The translations under genes were made by a program, and so were the position numbers. Below are positions 20,398-34,106 of a stretch of 64,000 nt of DNA, in pieces; position 1 is the first letter of the stretch, and each line of letters opens with the position of its first letter. The DNA lies in the NCBI RefSeq assembly GCF_001625215.2, contig NC_030389.2, forward strand, positions 44,505,454-44,569,453, in the 5' to 3' direction. Source of the DNA: Daucus carota subsp. sativus. Its lineage: Eukaryota; Streptophyta; Magnoliopsida; Apiales; Apiaceae. The notes beneath the pieces were generated by a model. The model worked only from the letters and a program-made list of their open reading frames with translations. It made no database searches and was not told the DNA's origin.

Positions 20398-23300
20398 ATG
20401 GTTACTAAAATTGTGGCCTCTCACTGGCTTGTTCCTCATTTCTCTGTGACCCATTTGAGTCTTCCTGTGATTTCTTTCATGGGTTTTGGGAATTATGGGG
20501 GGAGGAGAGGTGGGGTATCTTTGGTTTTGAGGGGGTATGGGGGTTCTTTAGGGTTCGTGGAGGGGAGAGGGAGAAAGGTTGAATCTTGGTGGTGTTTGTG
20601 TAAAGGGGGGGAGGGGATTGATGGGGAGGTGGGATTGGAGGCTGAGATTTTGGAGTTTATGAATAAATCGGAGAAGCCCGATAAGTTTCCAACTAAGAAG
20701 GAGCTGATTGATGGTGGGAGGATTGATTTAGTTGAGGCTATTATCAAGACTGGTGGTTGGCTTTCTTTGGGATGGGAGACTGATGATGATGAATGTGACG
20801 AGTTGGAGGAATGTACAGTGAAGGATAGTGAAAGTGCTGACTTTGATATTGTTGATTTTCAAGAAAGAGTTAAGAGTCTGCAAGGGAGAATTTCCTTTCA
20901 GGAGGATGAAGTTGAGTCTATGTATTCGTCTCAATCAGTTTCGTCGTCTGGTAGATCAGTGTGAGGTTTTTATCTAGATTTGCCGATTTGCATATATATA
21001 TATTTTGGCTAAAGCATGATTATTATTGCAAAATCCTTTTAAATCTGCTCCAAAATGGTAGAAGTTAATTAGAAATTATTTTGAGATGATTCTTTGGTTC
21101 AGAGATGTCGCTGCTGAGGATAACTCGGGAATCATGGGTATTCTCAACCGATTGGAGAAAGATAGAATTATGTCGTTGGGAACAAGTACTGGGCACCAAA
21201 GTAAAGGGTCTAGTGAGAATGGAGATCATTTAGGGTACTCCAGAGATATGAGTGAGTCATTGCTATTTCTATTGCCATGTAAAATGTGGCTATTCCATCT
21301 TGATTCTATAGTGATACTATATACCAGGACTGTATATATATTATATGCAGCACAGCAGCAGTATGCCCCATATATGTATAATACTTGTGAGATACGTGTG
21401 AATGTTAACGATTATTACAATAGCAACACAACTATACATGAAATGCCCCATATATTCCTCCTGCTATATCTTACCTATTATCTGTTTCTCCAGTCTCCTT
21501 AATGATTGAATCTTGATAGGCAATTGTTTTAAATTCCTCTTTTAAAATGATGTGTGTCTTTTGGTTCTTGTCATCACATCTTTTTTCTTTGTAAAAGGTA
21601 AGACGGAAAACATCAGAGCCGGATCAGGTAGCCCAACTAAAAGAATGGTTAATAATTTAGTCAACGATATTAGCAGCAATGGATCTGTATCTGGCGTTGA
21701 TGATGTAAGATACTCGGGCAACCCAAATATGTGGAGAACTTGGAGTAGGGAACGAGCAGGCTTGAAAGATATGGAGTTTGAAGGTCAGTTTCCAAATTCC
21801 AAATGTACTTATTAAGTGCGGTATTATATTTGATCAAATCCTCTTTCTAACTGGTTTTTCGTTTTATAGCTGCCGAAATTTGTTTCGATGAATGTCAATT
21901 CCAAGGGAAGGATGGCCAATCAGAAGACATTATACTTTCAATAACTGATGGTACGACTGAAGCTTTAATTGAAACGAGTGAGCTTAATCACATACAAATT
22001 CAAACTCGACTTCAGCAAATGGGACGTGAGCTTGCCTCTACACTTCACTTCTTAAGGTCCCAAAGCAAAGATCTTACACATAAGGTGGCAAAATTAATTC
22101 TAGTTATTCTGGTTTATCAAATTGATGTTATTATCTTATAGATTCTATTTTTTTCTATAATATGAAACCTAAACATTTAACTATGTCTTATTGTCACACT
22201 TGCATAATATTATACATTTCACATAAAGTTATATTGATTAATGGTAATAACCAACAAACTGAGAGTTTATATTGATGATTATACTAGGCAGATTATAGTT
22301 GCCTTATTGGAATTTTTATTAATTTTCAATTCTGCAGTAATAGTATGTGCACTTGCATCCAGCCATCACCATTTAAGCGTTGAATAGATGCTAGCTAATA
22401 TTAGTCTCTCTTTTTTTAATCTGCTGAAGCAAAAATCTCACTGCAAACTATTCCTTCAATTTGAATCTTAAGCACCAAAAGAAATTTTGCATAGTACTGT
22501 GCAATGCTGTTTATTAAGTACTACTAACATGCCTATACAATATTGTCTGTTGGTAAAGATCATGAGGGGGAAATAATTGTAGAAGTTGTAAAATTGCTGT
22601 AAGCTTGTTGCATAATGATAGTTCAATTGATAGTATGTGTAGTAATGTAGATGTAGATTAATTGATGTAAGTTTGTTTCTTAATTTGAATGTTGATCACT
22701 CTGTCGTGTTCTGAACCCCAGGATCATATTCATGGAAACAACTATGGAGAGTTGCAGAAGATTTATGATACATGGGAATTTCATGAAAATGATGTCATAA
22801 ATGCTCGGGCCAAGTTGCGGTCTATTCGTGCAAAGTTAGCAATATTAGAAGGGAAGATGGCTCTATCTATAATGTATGGGATAACCTATGGTCATTTGGC
22901 AAATCTTTACATGACTATGCTCAATTTGATTAATGTGCATCACATTCTTACAATTCAACTGGCAGTGAATCACAAAAGATAGTTGAAGAGAAGCAGAGGA
23001 GGGTTGATTGTGCCCGGAGAGCCCTTCAACTTCTCCAGAGCATTACCATAATTTGGCCTAATTCAGCCTCGGAGGTTCTGTTGACAGGATCTTTTGATGG
23101 TTGGACCACTCAGGTACATTTCATCTACATATAATAGTCTCATATTGGTTGAAGTAGTTACTTTATTTCTATAAAACAATTAGGAAGGCTTCTGACTTGT
23201 GTACTAGGATTGATTTTCCCTAATCATATATTTCTTAAAGTAAAAAGGTCGCAAAATTATAACAAATTCTTAATTCCGAAAATTTGAAGATTTTCTGACA

Positions 23301-23669
23301 TCATTCTGTTGCTTACTCCTGGGAAAATGGTCATTTATTGGACATCAGGTGCTGTAAATGAACTTTGAATTCGATCATCATTATATTACCTTCCGTTACG
23401 TTCATGGTTTTTTTATAGCAGAGAAAGATGGAGAAATCAAGAACTGGTATATTCTCTGTGACACTACAACTGTATCCTGGTAGATATGAGGTAGTCCATG
23501 CACATCAGCTTAATTACCGACTCTACAAATACAATTCAGTTCATTTATTATTTTCTTTTGCAATACTTTCCAGATCAAGTTCATTGTAGATGGTGCATGG
23601 AGATGTGACCCCTTACGACCCACTGTTCACAACGACGGATATGAGAACAATTTACTAATCGTTACATGA
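20398..23669 (+). CDS. PTST2: PTST2-like CBM48 protein (starch granule initiation)
   Basis: Eight exons: 20398-20960, 21103-21251, 21598-21783, 21870-22084, 22722-22873, 22966-23113, 23422-23490 and 23574-23669. They join in frame to 525 residues, close to the ~530 of Arabidopsis PTST2 (from memory At1g27070). The chosen ATG gives MVTKIVASHWLVPHFSVTHL, a plausible plastid transit start; the open frame extends further upstream without known homology. Residues ~80-130 contain FPTKKELIDGGRIDLVEAII and GGWLSLGW, a plant-specific conserved block. A long coiled coil spans ~335-440, and a C-terminal CBM48 from W451 reads WPNSASEVLLTGSFDGW, then GIFSVTLQLYPGRYEIKF and a final NNLLIVT. PTST2 binds glucans via CBM48 and hands maltooligosaccharides to starch synthase 4 in the chloroplast. 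PTST3 is longer, so PTST2 fits better. Confidence 0.9.
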
Positions 23670-25413
23670 AGATAGGTGCGTCATGACAGCAAAAGAAAAT
23701 GATAAGCTAATTTAGTACTATTTTCTTGTAGTTGACAATTTTTTTCCTTTAGGACATTTGTTAGGGTCAAAAGGGAATGTTAGGTGTAGGTTTTTCTCAT
23801 TATTGTAACCATAAATCAATTGTGCATAACTTTACCTAATTGTACTTGTTTTTAACCCTTGCTATGCTAGCATCTTGTAATTCTTGGTGTAATTGACCTT
23901 GTTTACATAAAGGCAGTGTAATTGTATCATTAAGAACGTCTCCTGAAACATCCTTTACTTATAGAACAAGTTCTTCCCTTTCTTTTCTTGGCAAGTTGTG
24001 GACCTTTTTTCTGATTTCACAAACTTGGTGAATGCTTTAGTCTTTGCGAGTCTGGTTCAATGTATAGCCTCGCCTACAGCTTTGTTGAGGATTTGAGGCT
24101 ACATAAAGAACCAAAATCTGATTTACTGATTTTCTTTTCTTTCAATTTTGTGATTGATCTGTGGTGTCATTAATAGCGAAAGTGACTAATATCATCGTCA
24201 ATTTACTGGTGAAGAATTTAATGGTGTCTGGTTGTCTGACTGCCGTGAACAACATTAAGTACCACATATATGACAAGTTATGCTTGCAAAGCATGTGAGC
24301 CCTATGCGGACATATGCACCATACAAATCTTGAGTGGTTCCATATAGATGTCTCAGGAGTCATCGCATAAAACAGAGAGTTATTCTGCAGCTTTGTTACA
24401 AATCATATTTTCGGAACATTTTCTCATAATTTGAAGTTGGTGCATGTTCTTCGCTTCAGATTTTCTCTTGCTGTACTGTTTGTCTGTTTCAGCAACACAT
24501 TGGAAGTAGGAAGTTATGTTACCAAGTAGAATGTTAAAGACTTACAGAAGAAGTAGCTTAATGAAATAGTACTTATGATGGGGTGGCTTCTGGACTTGTA
24601 AGTCATGAGCAGATTATTCGTACTGTTTGTGTAACGAGTTTATAAGTCATAATTTGAGAAGTTAAGTTGAATCGTCCCAACTCTTTTTGGTGATTTGTTT
24701 TTACTTTTGAAATTTGATTTTACAAAAATGAATAGGACTACTTTAAAGATAAATATTATTATATTAATAATTTTTGTACCAATTAGTTGTAAATAGTGTA
24801 TCCAAACACATAAATTAAAAGTTTAATTAACTTCTCATTTATGCCTAAATCATAAACACTTCTTTTTAATTACGTCAAACAGTTTTTGATATATTCCGAT
24901 GTATTTGGCTCACATGCACTAGAGATCACCTGAGAAGAGATTTATAGTCCTGGAACTGTCCTCATGGAAATAATCACAGGCCCAATGCTTTAATCATACA
25001 TAATCCACATAATGTATAACAATTAAGTCTTAGCATGCATTATAAATGAACTACAGACACCTTGACCTGGTATATGATCACCATCATTAGCCGAGGTATA
25101 AGATCTTACAAAATATGTTGGGAAATAAGTATCGATCCAGCGTTAAGTGCAACTACTTTTAGCTCTTCTCTGACTGCTTCCGAACTTTCTACATCAAGTC
25201 ATCAACCACATTTACACTTTCCGTATGCAGGGTGGACCCTCATCGGGATATCAGTTGCCATGGATGATATTTGCACAGTTTTGTGGAAGGCAGTATAAAT
25301 GATACAGCACCTGTTGATCATAAAACGTATACTCTCTATGTCGTATAGAATGCCAAGTTCTTGGTCAAGTATATGGATGCTAGGACTGGTAAAAAGATCC
25401 AAATGTGGCTACT
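23670..25413. other. Convergent intergenic region
   Basis: 3' flanks of the PTST2-like (+) and RCC1 (-) genes. No repeats or coding sequence recognised. Confidence 0.5.
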
Positions 25414-28400
25414 TTAACACGGTGAAGCTGTCCTTATAACATATGTGAATCCACTGCCACAATAAACTCTTATGGAAGTGTATTGCCCAGAATCTCTCTG
25501 ATTGAGGCTCACAAATTGAGGCGTAGTTTGATCAAACGTGCTTCCAAGCCCAAGCTGACCATGTTCACCCCAACCCCATGTCATGATTGCACCATCCTCT
25601 GCATAATGAATTTAATGATTTATAAATAACATACATCGAAGCCATATAACACTTTCTATTAAGAAATCTTACCTTTTACTAAGGCTGAGTGCTCAGCTCC
25701 TGCTGCAACTTGAAGAATTTTCACCCCATCAAGACCCGGGACTCGCTCCATGATGATTTTATTTGGTTCTTCTGCAGAGTAACACAAATGTAGACGTTAC
25801 CACCTAGATACTGACTTATCGAGAACTTCATAGCAAAATACACAACAATATGGGCGCTTGTTGATTCTTAATTTGCTATTCATTTATACCAGCCTTGCTG
25901 CAACACATATCAGAACCATTAGCTACTTAAGCTGCATTACAGGAACAAAATATATCTTATATGCATGACATTATACAAATTTGCTAAGACCTGCATTTCG
26001 AGTTGCTTTCTTCAGCATGCTTGTTTTTTGATGATCACTAAGCACTCCATGGCGAGTACCACCAAACATAAAGACTTCCCCATTACCTGTTCAAGAAATC
26101 ATACAGCACTTTAACACACATTGATGTATCCAACTTGATAAAAAAGTAGAAGATATAAACAACAGTTTAAAATGCATTTATTTACAACAAATTATGACTT
26201 ATGAGTAATGCTAAAGGTTCCATATTAGATCTCAAATGAGCTCCCGGATGCATTTATGATGAGACAATTTCCATATATATATATATATATTTCTGTGTTT
26301 GCCTCATCATACATCACAAATGCACTTGAGAATAAATTCCAGATTCATTTTGGGACTTGTAGCATCACTCAAAGATAATGCGAGTTCAAGAATATCACAA
26401 ACATTATTTACCTGTTAATACTAGAGCATGATGCCATCCAAGAGCCATCTGGGAGAGTGATGTAGATGATATTGCACATTGGGGATAACTAATATCCGAA
26501 GTGCCAGTGAACCCTCTTCCCCATATGTACATATGACCATCAGCTAGATTTACAGAATCAGGTACACAATTATTAGTAAAAAAGGAAATTAATTTTGAAT
26601 TACAACTGGCTAATGAAATATAAGCTATTTTGACAACAAAAAAAAAAAATGCTCACTAGATAATGCTGCAGTATGATCTCCATTTGCACTGATGCGGACG
26701 ATGTTGCTATCCTCCAATCCACGAGTACACTGAGGAGTGCTCATATACCTTACGTTTTCATAAGGTATACCCAGTTGACCACGCTTAGCAGACCCAAATC
26801 CATATACTTGATCTCCTGAGGGACCTGCACCAGATTTCGGTTTAATATTATCTTACAGCTGGAGAAAGTAAGTCAATTCACAAGCTTGAAACAAACAAAT
26901 GCAGTTTATGATCGTGTTTAAATTGAGCTACTCAATGTGAACAGGGGGATTAATATCATATACAATTCAAAAACTATGTTGTACTTCTAGCTCCTACTCA
27001 TGAGATTTTGAGGCTGATAATTCTATTTCTAGTGCCGCCAACTATGAACCATTTAAAAAAAAATGTTTAAGATGGAATGACAAGTTGCTGTTTAAAGATA
27101 GCCTAAAAGTCCTCATCCGCAGCTAAACTTGTGAAAATCAATGGCTTGTAAATTCATGAACTGCCTTGGGTACAAACACTGCAAAAGAACGCAGCCAAAC
27201 TCAGTAGATCAAATTTCTAACAAAGCTTTTGATGTGAATTATCAGCAGAACGTACTAAAGCTATAGAGTTCCTCACACATACCTTTTGGTATGATATCAG
27301 CTCTAGTCTCTGAGACCGGAGTACTGTACCAGACAATTTTCTTCAAAAATTATTGGGAAGCCAGCATATGAAAAGAGAAATGCAGTAACAGTAATACTAT
27401 CTTTTATTTTTTTTAAAAATCCATGTCACTTCAAATTGTGTTCTCTATAACTTAGAAGCTGATATTTAATTTGAAGTTGGAGTATTCAAGTTCAGACTGA
27501 CCGATTTCACCTGAACTTTACTATCTTAAGATTTCCTTTAGATAGTTGTACCATAATCTATGCATGTAGTCAGGTATCAAACACCTACCCATTTAAGACA
27601 GTCTCAATTTCTCTTTCTACACTGAAAGACAACCGGTTGCATTGAGTTTATCTGTGTCTAAATAAAAGGTATATCGAATTGTTACTACTGGACTAGGCAC
27701 ATTCATAATAGACAAAGGTGGATGCAACCTTTATCCTTGATATCTGATATCAATTATCAGGTATCAATTTTAAATATTATCAGATGAAAATTAATCTTTA
27801 ATATTTGGCTATATGTCACGACACCAGGCTTGGTATTACCGTATCAGAGCTGTCATTTTGCCTTAAGATATATAATACACTTATCTTTAACTCCGTCTTT
27901 TTCGATCTTTGAGTTAATGTTTGAAGTAACTACTATGAACGACACTTTTGAAATAGAAGTTAAAGGACTAACTTCCGTGAACAGGCTCATTTTAATAATA
28001 AAAATTCCATGTATTCATAATTTCTGATATGAAACTGGGGACTGTGCAGTGTGCACCACACACATGCATACACACACAAGGTACTTAGGTAAAAAGATAT
28101 TCCCTCTTGACGAAGGATACAGGAGAACCTTGTTAAGAAACATTTCCTGGAACAGAATTCTGTCTTTCATCTTCTTGAAAACTGCCTATAGACGAGAAAA
28201 TCCCCATTTACGCAACAAAAGAAATTGTACAGTCTAACAAAGCCAGTAAATAGCGCATAGCACAATCGACTTATTGACAGGTTCATGTCGATAATAGAAA
28301 CTCCAGGGATCATAATTTCTGATATGAAGTAGGGGATTAATATCATATATAATCCAAAAAACTGTAGGGTCATGTTTGTTTGAAGGGATTTTAATTCACA

Positions 28401-29421
28401 GAATGCTATCTGACAATTTAAAGGACTACCATCCAATAGACTAGATTCCAATCTAGTCTTAGTTCATTCTAAGAGATTATATAATTATAATGCCCAGTAA
28501 GAGAAGGTATTTTAAAACCCCCAAAAAGAACTTGAAGTGAAAAAGAAAATACTTGTTCATGGGATTAAATGTGACAGAGTAGAAATTATATATACGAAGG
28601 AACATATTCCTTCCAAACAAACACAGCCTACCTTCAGATCACCCTTCAGATGTAGAGAGTGCTAAACCTAATGCTAGAGATGCATAAGCCATAACATACC
28701 CTTCTATTTATAGAATACAATTGTGTTATTCTTTTTCTTGCAAAACTACTCATAGACAAAAACAAAAACCACATTGATGCATCAAAAGAATTTTTTATAC
28801 CTTCCAACAAGGCCAGTGTATGGCGCATACCACAAGCAATCTTTTTAACATGCCTAGAAGCAAAGGATGAGACAATCAACGGAGTACACTGCGATTTCAG
28901 GTCTCCGTGACCAAGCTGGCCAAATGAGCCATCTCCACAAGTAAAAAGACAACCTTTATCTAATAAACAAGAAAACACAAATCAACAACATTATATTATA
29001 GCCTAATATAAACACAAGTACATATCAAACATCATGAAAAAACAGTGGTGAGGAAATTAAAGAAACCTGAAACAAAACCAGAATGGTTCCAACCAGCAGA
29101 AACACAGGTCACAACAAAATCTTGCAAAAATTCAACAGGCTTTGGGAGTGAGCAGCTGAGCAAATCCCCATGACCCAATTGACCTGAAGTCCCTCTGCCC
29201 CAAGTTAACACCTTTCCACCTATTTAATTCATTCATCTTCAGTAAACTACATAAAAAGTGCATATGTATATGTGATCATGTAATATATGCATCAAGTTAA
29301 AATCACCTATTCAATTCAACTACTTTCATAGTACTGCATACAAGTTGCAAATTATCTCTCTCTCTCTCTCTCTCCTGAATAGAAGTTGCAAGTTCTCTCT
29401 CTCTCTCTCTCTACTGAATAA

Positions 29422-29483
<62 letters not shown>

Positions 29484-29819
29484 GAATAAAAGTTGCAAAT
29501 TCGCCCCCCCCCCCCCCGGCCCTGTCAATGACTATATGAATAAATTTACCATCTTTTCAATTATCCAATCCAAATACTTGAACAAACATGCTCATACATC
29601 GACACACATGTATCTATAGTAGTTAGTACCTTGCAAAAGGGCAATGACATGAGCACCACCACAGGATAAATTCGAGATGGGGTGTTGAAAAAGAGAACAA
29701 GGGAGCAACTGGGGAAGATGTTCATCTTGAATTCTCCCAGTAGCTAACTGACCATCTGTACCTGCGCCCCAACTCCACACTTCTTGCTTCTCTTCTTCTT
29801 CTTCTTTTGTTGTTTCCAT
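25414..29819 (-). CDS. RCC1-repeat (beta-propeller) protein
   Basis: Eight minus-strand exons, 29630-29819, 29067-29219, 28801-28959, 26657-26824, 26412-26543, 25991-26086, 25673-25771 and 25414-25598, join in one phase to 393 residues. RCC1 repeats are plain: WGAGTDGQLATG, WGRGTSGQLGHG, CGDGSFGQLGHG, FGSAKRGQLG, WGRGFTG, FGGTRHG and WGWGEHGQLGLG, each followed by a CGxxHxxAL-type segment (CGGAHVIALL, CGMRHTLALLEG, ALGWHHALVLT). Seven blades fill the protein, with no extra PH or FYVE domain. The short acidic start METTKEEEEEKQE is followed directly by the first blade. It matches the ~390-residue RCC1 protein of Arabidopsis At1g27060 in size and position. Such proteins can act as exchange factors or as adaptors; the partner is unknown. 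Intron 1 has long CT tracts. Confidence 0.9.
26270..26292. repeat. AT dinucleotide run in RCC1 intron
   Basis: A run of about 20 bp of alternating AT in the intron between exons 5 and 6. Confidence 0.7.
29357..29518. repeat. CT microsatellite blocks plus poly-C in RCC1 intron 1
   Basis: Three CT blocks are separated by repeats of TCCTGAATAGAAGTTGCAAGT-like or ACTGAATAAA-like spacers, and the last is followed by AAAAGTTGCAAATTCG and a run of C. The spacer copies show the array grew by duplicating a CT block with its flank. Confidence 0.9.
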
Positions 29820-30628
29820 GCTTTGTACTTTAATCCCCTCTTTGTCTAATTTTTGCTTGTATAAACTTGTTTATATGCAACATTAAGGAATTTATTTTAT
29901 TTAATCTTTTTTTCCTCCAAACTTTTACCTTTTCCTAATTTATAATTTAATAATCATTCCATCACAATTATTTTAACAGCATTAAATATTAAATACAATT
30001 CCTAAATAACAAATAAAAAGACTAATTCAATATATAAATACTAATGATATATCTCTAGCTATCTCCAACGTTGCGAAGATCTCTAACAATAACAATATCA
30101 AGAGTATTATAATAATTTTAATTATTCTTAATCATGAACAATATGGTCTTTTCATTATTGTGCAACCTTGGATTGTTGTAGATGATTTGCAGTTTGCTAG
30201 TTGTGCTCATTCATCAAGAACATAGAAAATTTGCAAACTAGGATCATTGATGCAGGAAGACCTAAGATAACAATCAGCAAATATATATATCCAGGTTTTT
30301 AACAAAAATTCTGACTGAAGGGAAGTGATGCAACTATGAAATTTGAATTGACTGCAAAATCTAAACATTACAGATTAGTACATTGCATAAAATTATGCTT
30401 TGATCGACAATAACTTTGGGAAAGAAAATCACAACTCCGAAACATAAAGCATTATCAAGCAAAACGGAACTCAATCTACTCAACTATAACATCTTTGATG
30501 TCACTCTCTCACTCATCTCAACCAAAACTAATCTTTAAACCGACATCAGCTCCGGTAAAATCTACTTTTGAAAATGCTAAAGATACATAATGTTACAAAT
30601 TGTATCAAACCCGTTATCATTGACTAGA
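29820..30628. other. Intergenic, promoter region of RCC1 gene
   Basis: AT-rich spacer between two minus-strand genes. No repeats or extra genes recognised. Confidence 0.5.
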
Positions 30629-33600
30629 TCACAATATATCATCATAGGCAATGATTTCTCTACCCTTAAATGGAATTTCTTCCAAGGATGGTCCAGGCTT
30701 AGAAATTTTCTTCTCGTCATGATCTTCATCTCTAGGGGTTACAATTGCTGGCCCAAGTCTATTATGAAATCTTCCGAGTCGACTCAATGGAACCTCAGCT
30801 CTCAATAGCTTTGAAGATCCATCTGTTCGAACCCCTTCTCTCCACTGAGGCACTGGATCGCTTGCCCTCATTACCTGCACCTACATCCATAGAACCAACA
30901 AAACTCAATCCCAGATTTGACAAAAATCAACTTTTATCTAGTCCTAGCCAAAATAATAATAATAACAATAATAAAAATAGAAAAAAGTTCATCTTTTATA
31001 AAATTATGGGAATCAACACAAATATAAATACGAATTCAGTAAAGCTAAGCTTAATGAAATTTCAAGAATTAAAGAACATGAAAAACCTCAATTAAGTAAA
31101 GGATTCACCTGCTACACACAGTGACAGTGTTATTAAAAGCGCTCATACGTGCTCGCTTTTGCTAATGCACACCAGAAGCGCTTCACTTTGGAGATGCCAT
31201 TATGACTGCACTGAAGCGCTTATGGCACACTTATGTGCAGAACCGCACTTTTTATTGAATATTGACTGGGGTGTTTGACTCGGTGGTTTTTTGAAGAAAC
31301 GGGTCTTTATATATTCTTTCTTTCTTCTCCTATATACTAATTCTTGTATAATACGCACATATACCGATAACATACATATACTCATAAGATTCTTGTATAT
31401 ATTTACTGACTTATATATATTATACACATCATTCTTCTAGTTGATATAATTAATTCAGTATGGGTTAAAATACTTGTATACTAATTTCTTTCCCGTACTT
31501 ATCTGTGAGAGTAATACATACATTGTTTGTACTTGCAATACTTATTACATTATTATATATACTTGAATGTAATGCATATTAACTTATTACTCTAGTTTAG
31601 TGACTGATACTGATTAGATGCAGGATATCATACTCCTGTCCTTTTGGATTGTTAACATTTTTGAGAGAGGGCTCGGCAAGCATCTTAAGGCTCCTATATA
31701 ATATAGCTTCATTGATTATTTTAAATATTTCTTTCTTCAGAATAAAATTTCAATGTTCAAACTTTTATTCTTGAAAAAAAATTCAAAAATAAGTTATGGA
31801 GTTATATTCTATGTAGGTCTTAAAATGCGTGTCAAGCAATGTAAAAAAAGTGTTAACAATACAAAGGGACGGAAGGAGTACTAATTAAACTACATTTCCT
31901 AATTTTTTTTTAATGCTAAATCCCAAGTATACTGATTTGTGATACATTCTTGAGGATCCGAATCATAATAGTAAGAAGCTGATTTTGTGAATCTTTTTTT
32001 ATTTCACGAGGAACTACCCCACATTATTACGGGGTCCAAACGTCGGGTTATGGACCGCCTCTCCCCATAACCGGGTAAATCCGGACCCAACTACTAAGGG
32101 CAAGTGTGCTGAGCATCTTAAGAGGGAGTTGAACCTTGGTCCTCATAATAGCTGCCACTTGCTCTACCAATTGAGCTAATCCGTGGAGCTTGATTTTGTG
32201 AATTTTGATAAGGAAGAAGGATGCACTTCTTTGTTACTCTGACTTCAAATTATACTGTAATAGAGTAACTAGACTTGAATCTGGTGATGATGAATTTGGT
32301 TCCTTTATCATATATGACAATTTGGTTTTGCTTATGAATATCTTCTCATCTACAAATTTATAATACTTCGTGTTATATATGTATCATTATTGGCCTTCAC
32401 TGAATCCACGCATTGCGCGTTACACTTATGCCCCAAGAGGCATTTCGGCTTGAGGGCGCATATCACGTTTAATAACACTGGCTACACAATATTAGTCATA
32501 AAAATTCAATCCTTCTATAATCTATAAAATTTTAAGAATCACAACAATATTAAACTCTTATGGAAATTCAAGATTTATAAGAATATAAACCCTCAATTTC
32601 AAAAGAAGAGCCACCTTTAGTTCACTACTCACAAGGATCCCATCTTTACACAACTTTAGTCCCTGATTTCCAAATGGGAGCAACCTTTAGTTAACTACTG
32701 ATACAAATAAAATTTGCGCCCACCATTTCAAAAATGCAATACAATTAGGCCATAATCTTAATATAGGAGCAACCTTTAGTTAACTATTCATAAAAATTCC
32801 AACCTTCACACCAATATTAAATAATTGCAATATAATCAGAAATCAATTAAAGAAGCCACCTTCAATACACAACTCATAAATTTTCAATCTGCGCCCAATA
32901 TTTCAATAATTGCAATACAATTAAGGCCCAACTTCCCAAAAAGAACATCCTTTACTACACCACTACTCATAAAATTCAATTTTTACACAGGAATACAACT
33001 TGAAGACAATCAAGACTTAACTTCGATAAAAGAATCCACCTTCAATACACAACCACTCATAAAAATCCAATCTTTACCCAGAATTTCAATCATTTGTATA
33101 CAATCAAGCCATAATTTCAACATATGACGCCACATTTATCACACCCCTACTCATAAAAATCCAATCTTTTGAAAATAATTCAAGAATTACGACATGATTA
33201 AGCTCTAATTTCACTAAGTGAGCAACCTTTACCACATCACTACCCATAAAAATCCCATCTTTACAAAAAAATTTGATGATCGAAAGACAATCAAGCCACT
33301 TTTGTCACACCCCTACTCATAAATATTCAATCTTTTAAACCAAAAATAAAATAAAATCAAGAATCACAATATAGTTGAGCTCTAATTTTAACAAAAAATC
33401 AATCTTTACACAAACATTGAAATATTAATTAAAAACTTTAAAGAAAGGATCTTTAACTTACTCTACTAGAATTAATTGTGATTCCAAAAGAAGGGTCGCG
33501 AGAAGCAGCAATGGCAGCCTCAGCTGACTCACTTGACCGGAAAGTGACGTAAGCAACGCCAGTGGGGTCCATTCTGGTCCTAGAAATTGACCCATAAATC

Positions 33601-33794
33601 TCAAACCTTGATTTAAGGTCAAGAACAGAGCAATCTTGGGAAAGTCCGGTGACTACCACGGCGGCGGAGACTTTGGGTGATGGGTTTTCCGGTGGGTCCT
33701 CGGAAGTGACGGGTGGTAGGGGACGACGTCGTTTTGGATAGTTGTAGGGGACGTGGCGTGCGGTGTAGGAGGGCTTGTCTCTTTTGCGGCTCAT
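30629..33794 (-). CDS. Small RRM RNA-binding protein (At1g27050-like)
   Basis: Two exons, 33462-33794 and 30629-30874, join in phase 0 after ITINSSR to give 192 residues. A basic start (MSRKRDKPSY, then YPKRRRPLPP) is followed by one RRM at ~45-118: beta1/RNP2 VVVTGLSQDC, helix VLDLKSRFEIYG, RNP1-like GVAYVTFR, helix SESAEAAIAASRD. The tail contains VPQWREGV, LGRFHNRLG and a Pro/Glu-rich end with EEIPFKGREIIAYDDIL. From memory this corresponds to the RRM part of Arabidopsis At1g27050, which was once annotated as fused to the neighbouring homeobox gene; here they are two genes ~7 kb apart. The RNA target is unknown. The 2.6-kb intron holds a MITE, a SINE and a minisatellite. Confidence 0.85.
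31633..31878. mobile_element. Stowaway MITE in RRM-gene intron (246 bp)
   Basis: Ends CTCCTGTCCTTTTGGATTGT and AAAGGGACGGAAGGAG, TA on both sides. Inner arms include AATTTTTGAATTTTTT-type complements. Confidence 0.75.
31993..32186 (-). mobile_element. tRNA-derived SINE (~194 bp) with target duplications
   Basis: On the minus strand it starts CCACGGATTAGCTCAATTGG. It has a Pol III box A TAGCTCAATTGGTAGAGC (32161-32178) and box B GGTTCAACTCC (32125-32135), a unique body, and an AT/A-rich 3' tail near 31993-32005. It is flanked by near-identical direct repeats AGCTGATTTTGTGAAT (31977-31992) and AGCTTGATTTTGTGAAT (32187-32203). That is the structure of a retrotransposed plant SINE, and it does not fold as a normal tRNA. 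Opposite box-A/B spacing to a tRNA rules out a functional tRNA gene. Confidence 0.88.
32490..33425. repeat. Degenerate ~90-bp minisatellite in RRM-gene intron
   Basis: About ten diverged units, recognisable by (C)ACTCATAAAAATCCAATCTTTAC starts near 32496, 32628, 32692, 32787, 32872, 32965, 33055, 33150, 33243, 33313 and 33396, each followed by AATTGCAATACAATCAAGCC- and GCAACCTTTA-like blocks. Most spacings are 83-95 bp. The array ends ~40 bp from the exon 1 donor site. Confidence 0.85.
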
Positions 33795-34106
33795 GTTTTT
33801 GTTTGGTTTGATTGAAAAAAATCGAGAGGGTTGGGTTATATTTTGTGTGAGTTGACTCGGGAGTGAGTTTGGAGTTTGACTCCATTCGAAATTTCGAACT
33901 AACAAAAAAATTGGAATATCTACGAGTTCGATTCGAATTGATTTGAATTGTGTAATTTGCTTCATATTCGATTTAGGTTGGAATAGATTAATAATTTATC
34001 AGGGAAGTTTTAAAGTGTCACCCGTAATTGATAAATTTCTATTAGATTAATATTTCATATTTTTATAAAAGTATAGAAAGGCTCTTAATCCTGTACATAC
34101 TAATAA

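Noticed and set aside
32125-32186. tRNA gene at the box A/B motif
   Set aside because: No acceptor stem pairing and the sequence continues into a SINE body flanked by target duplications.
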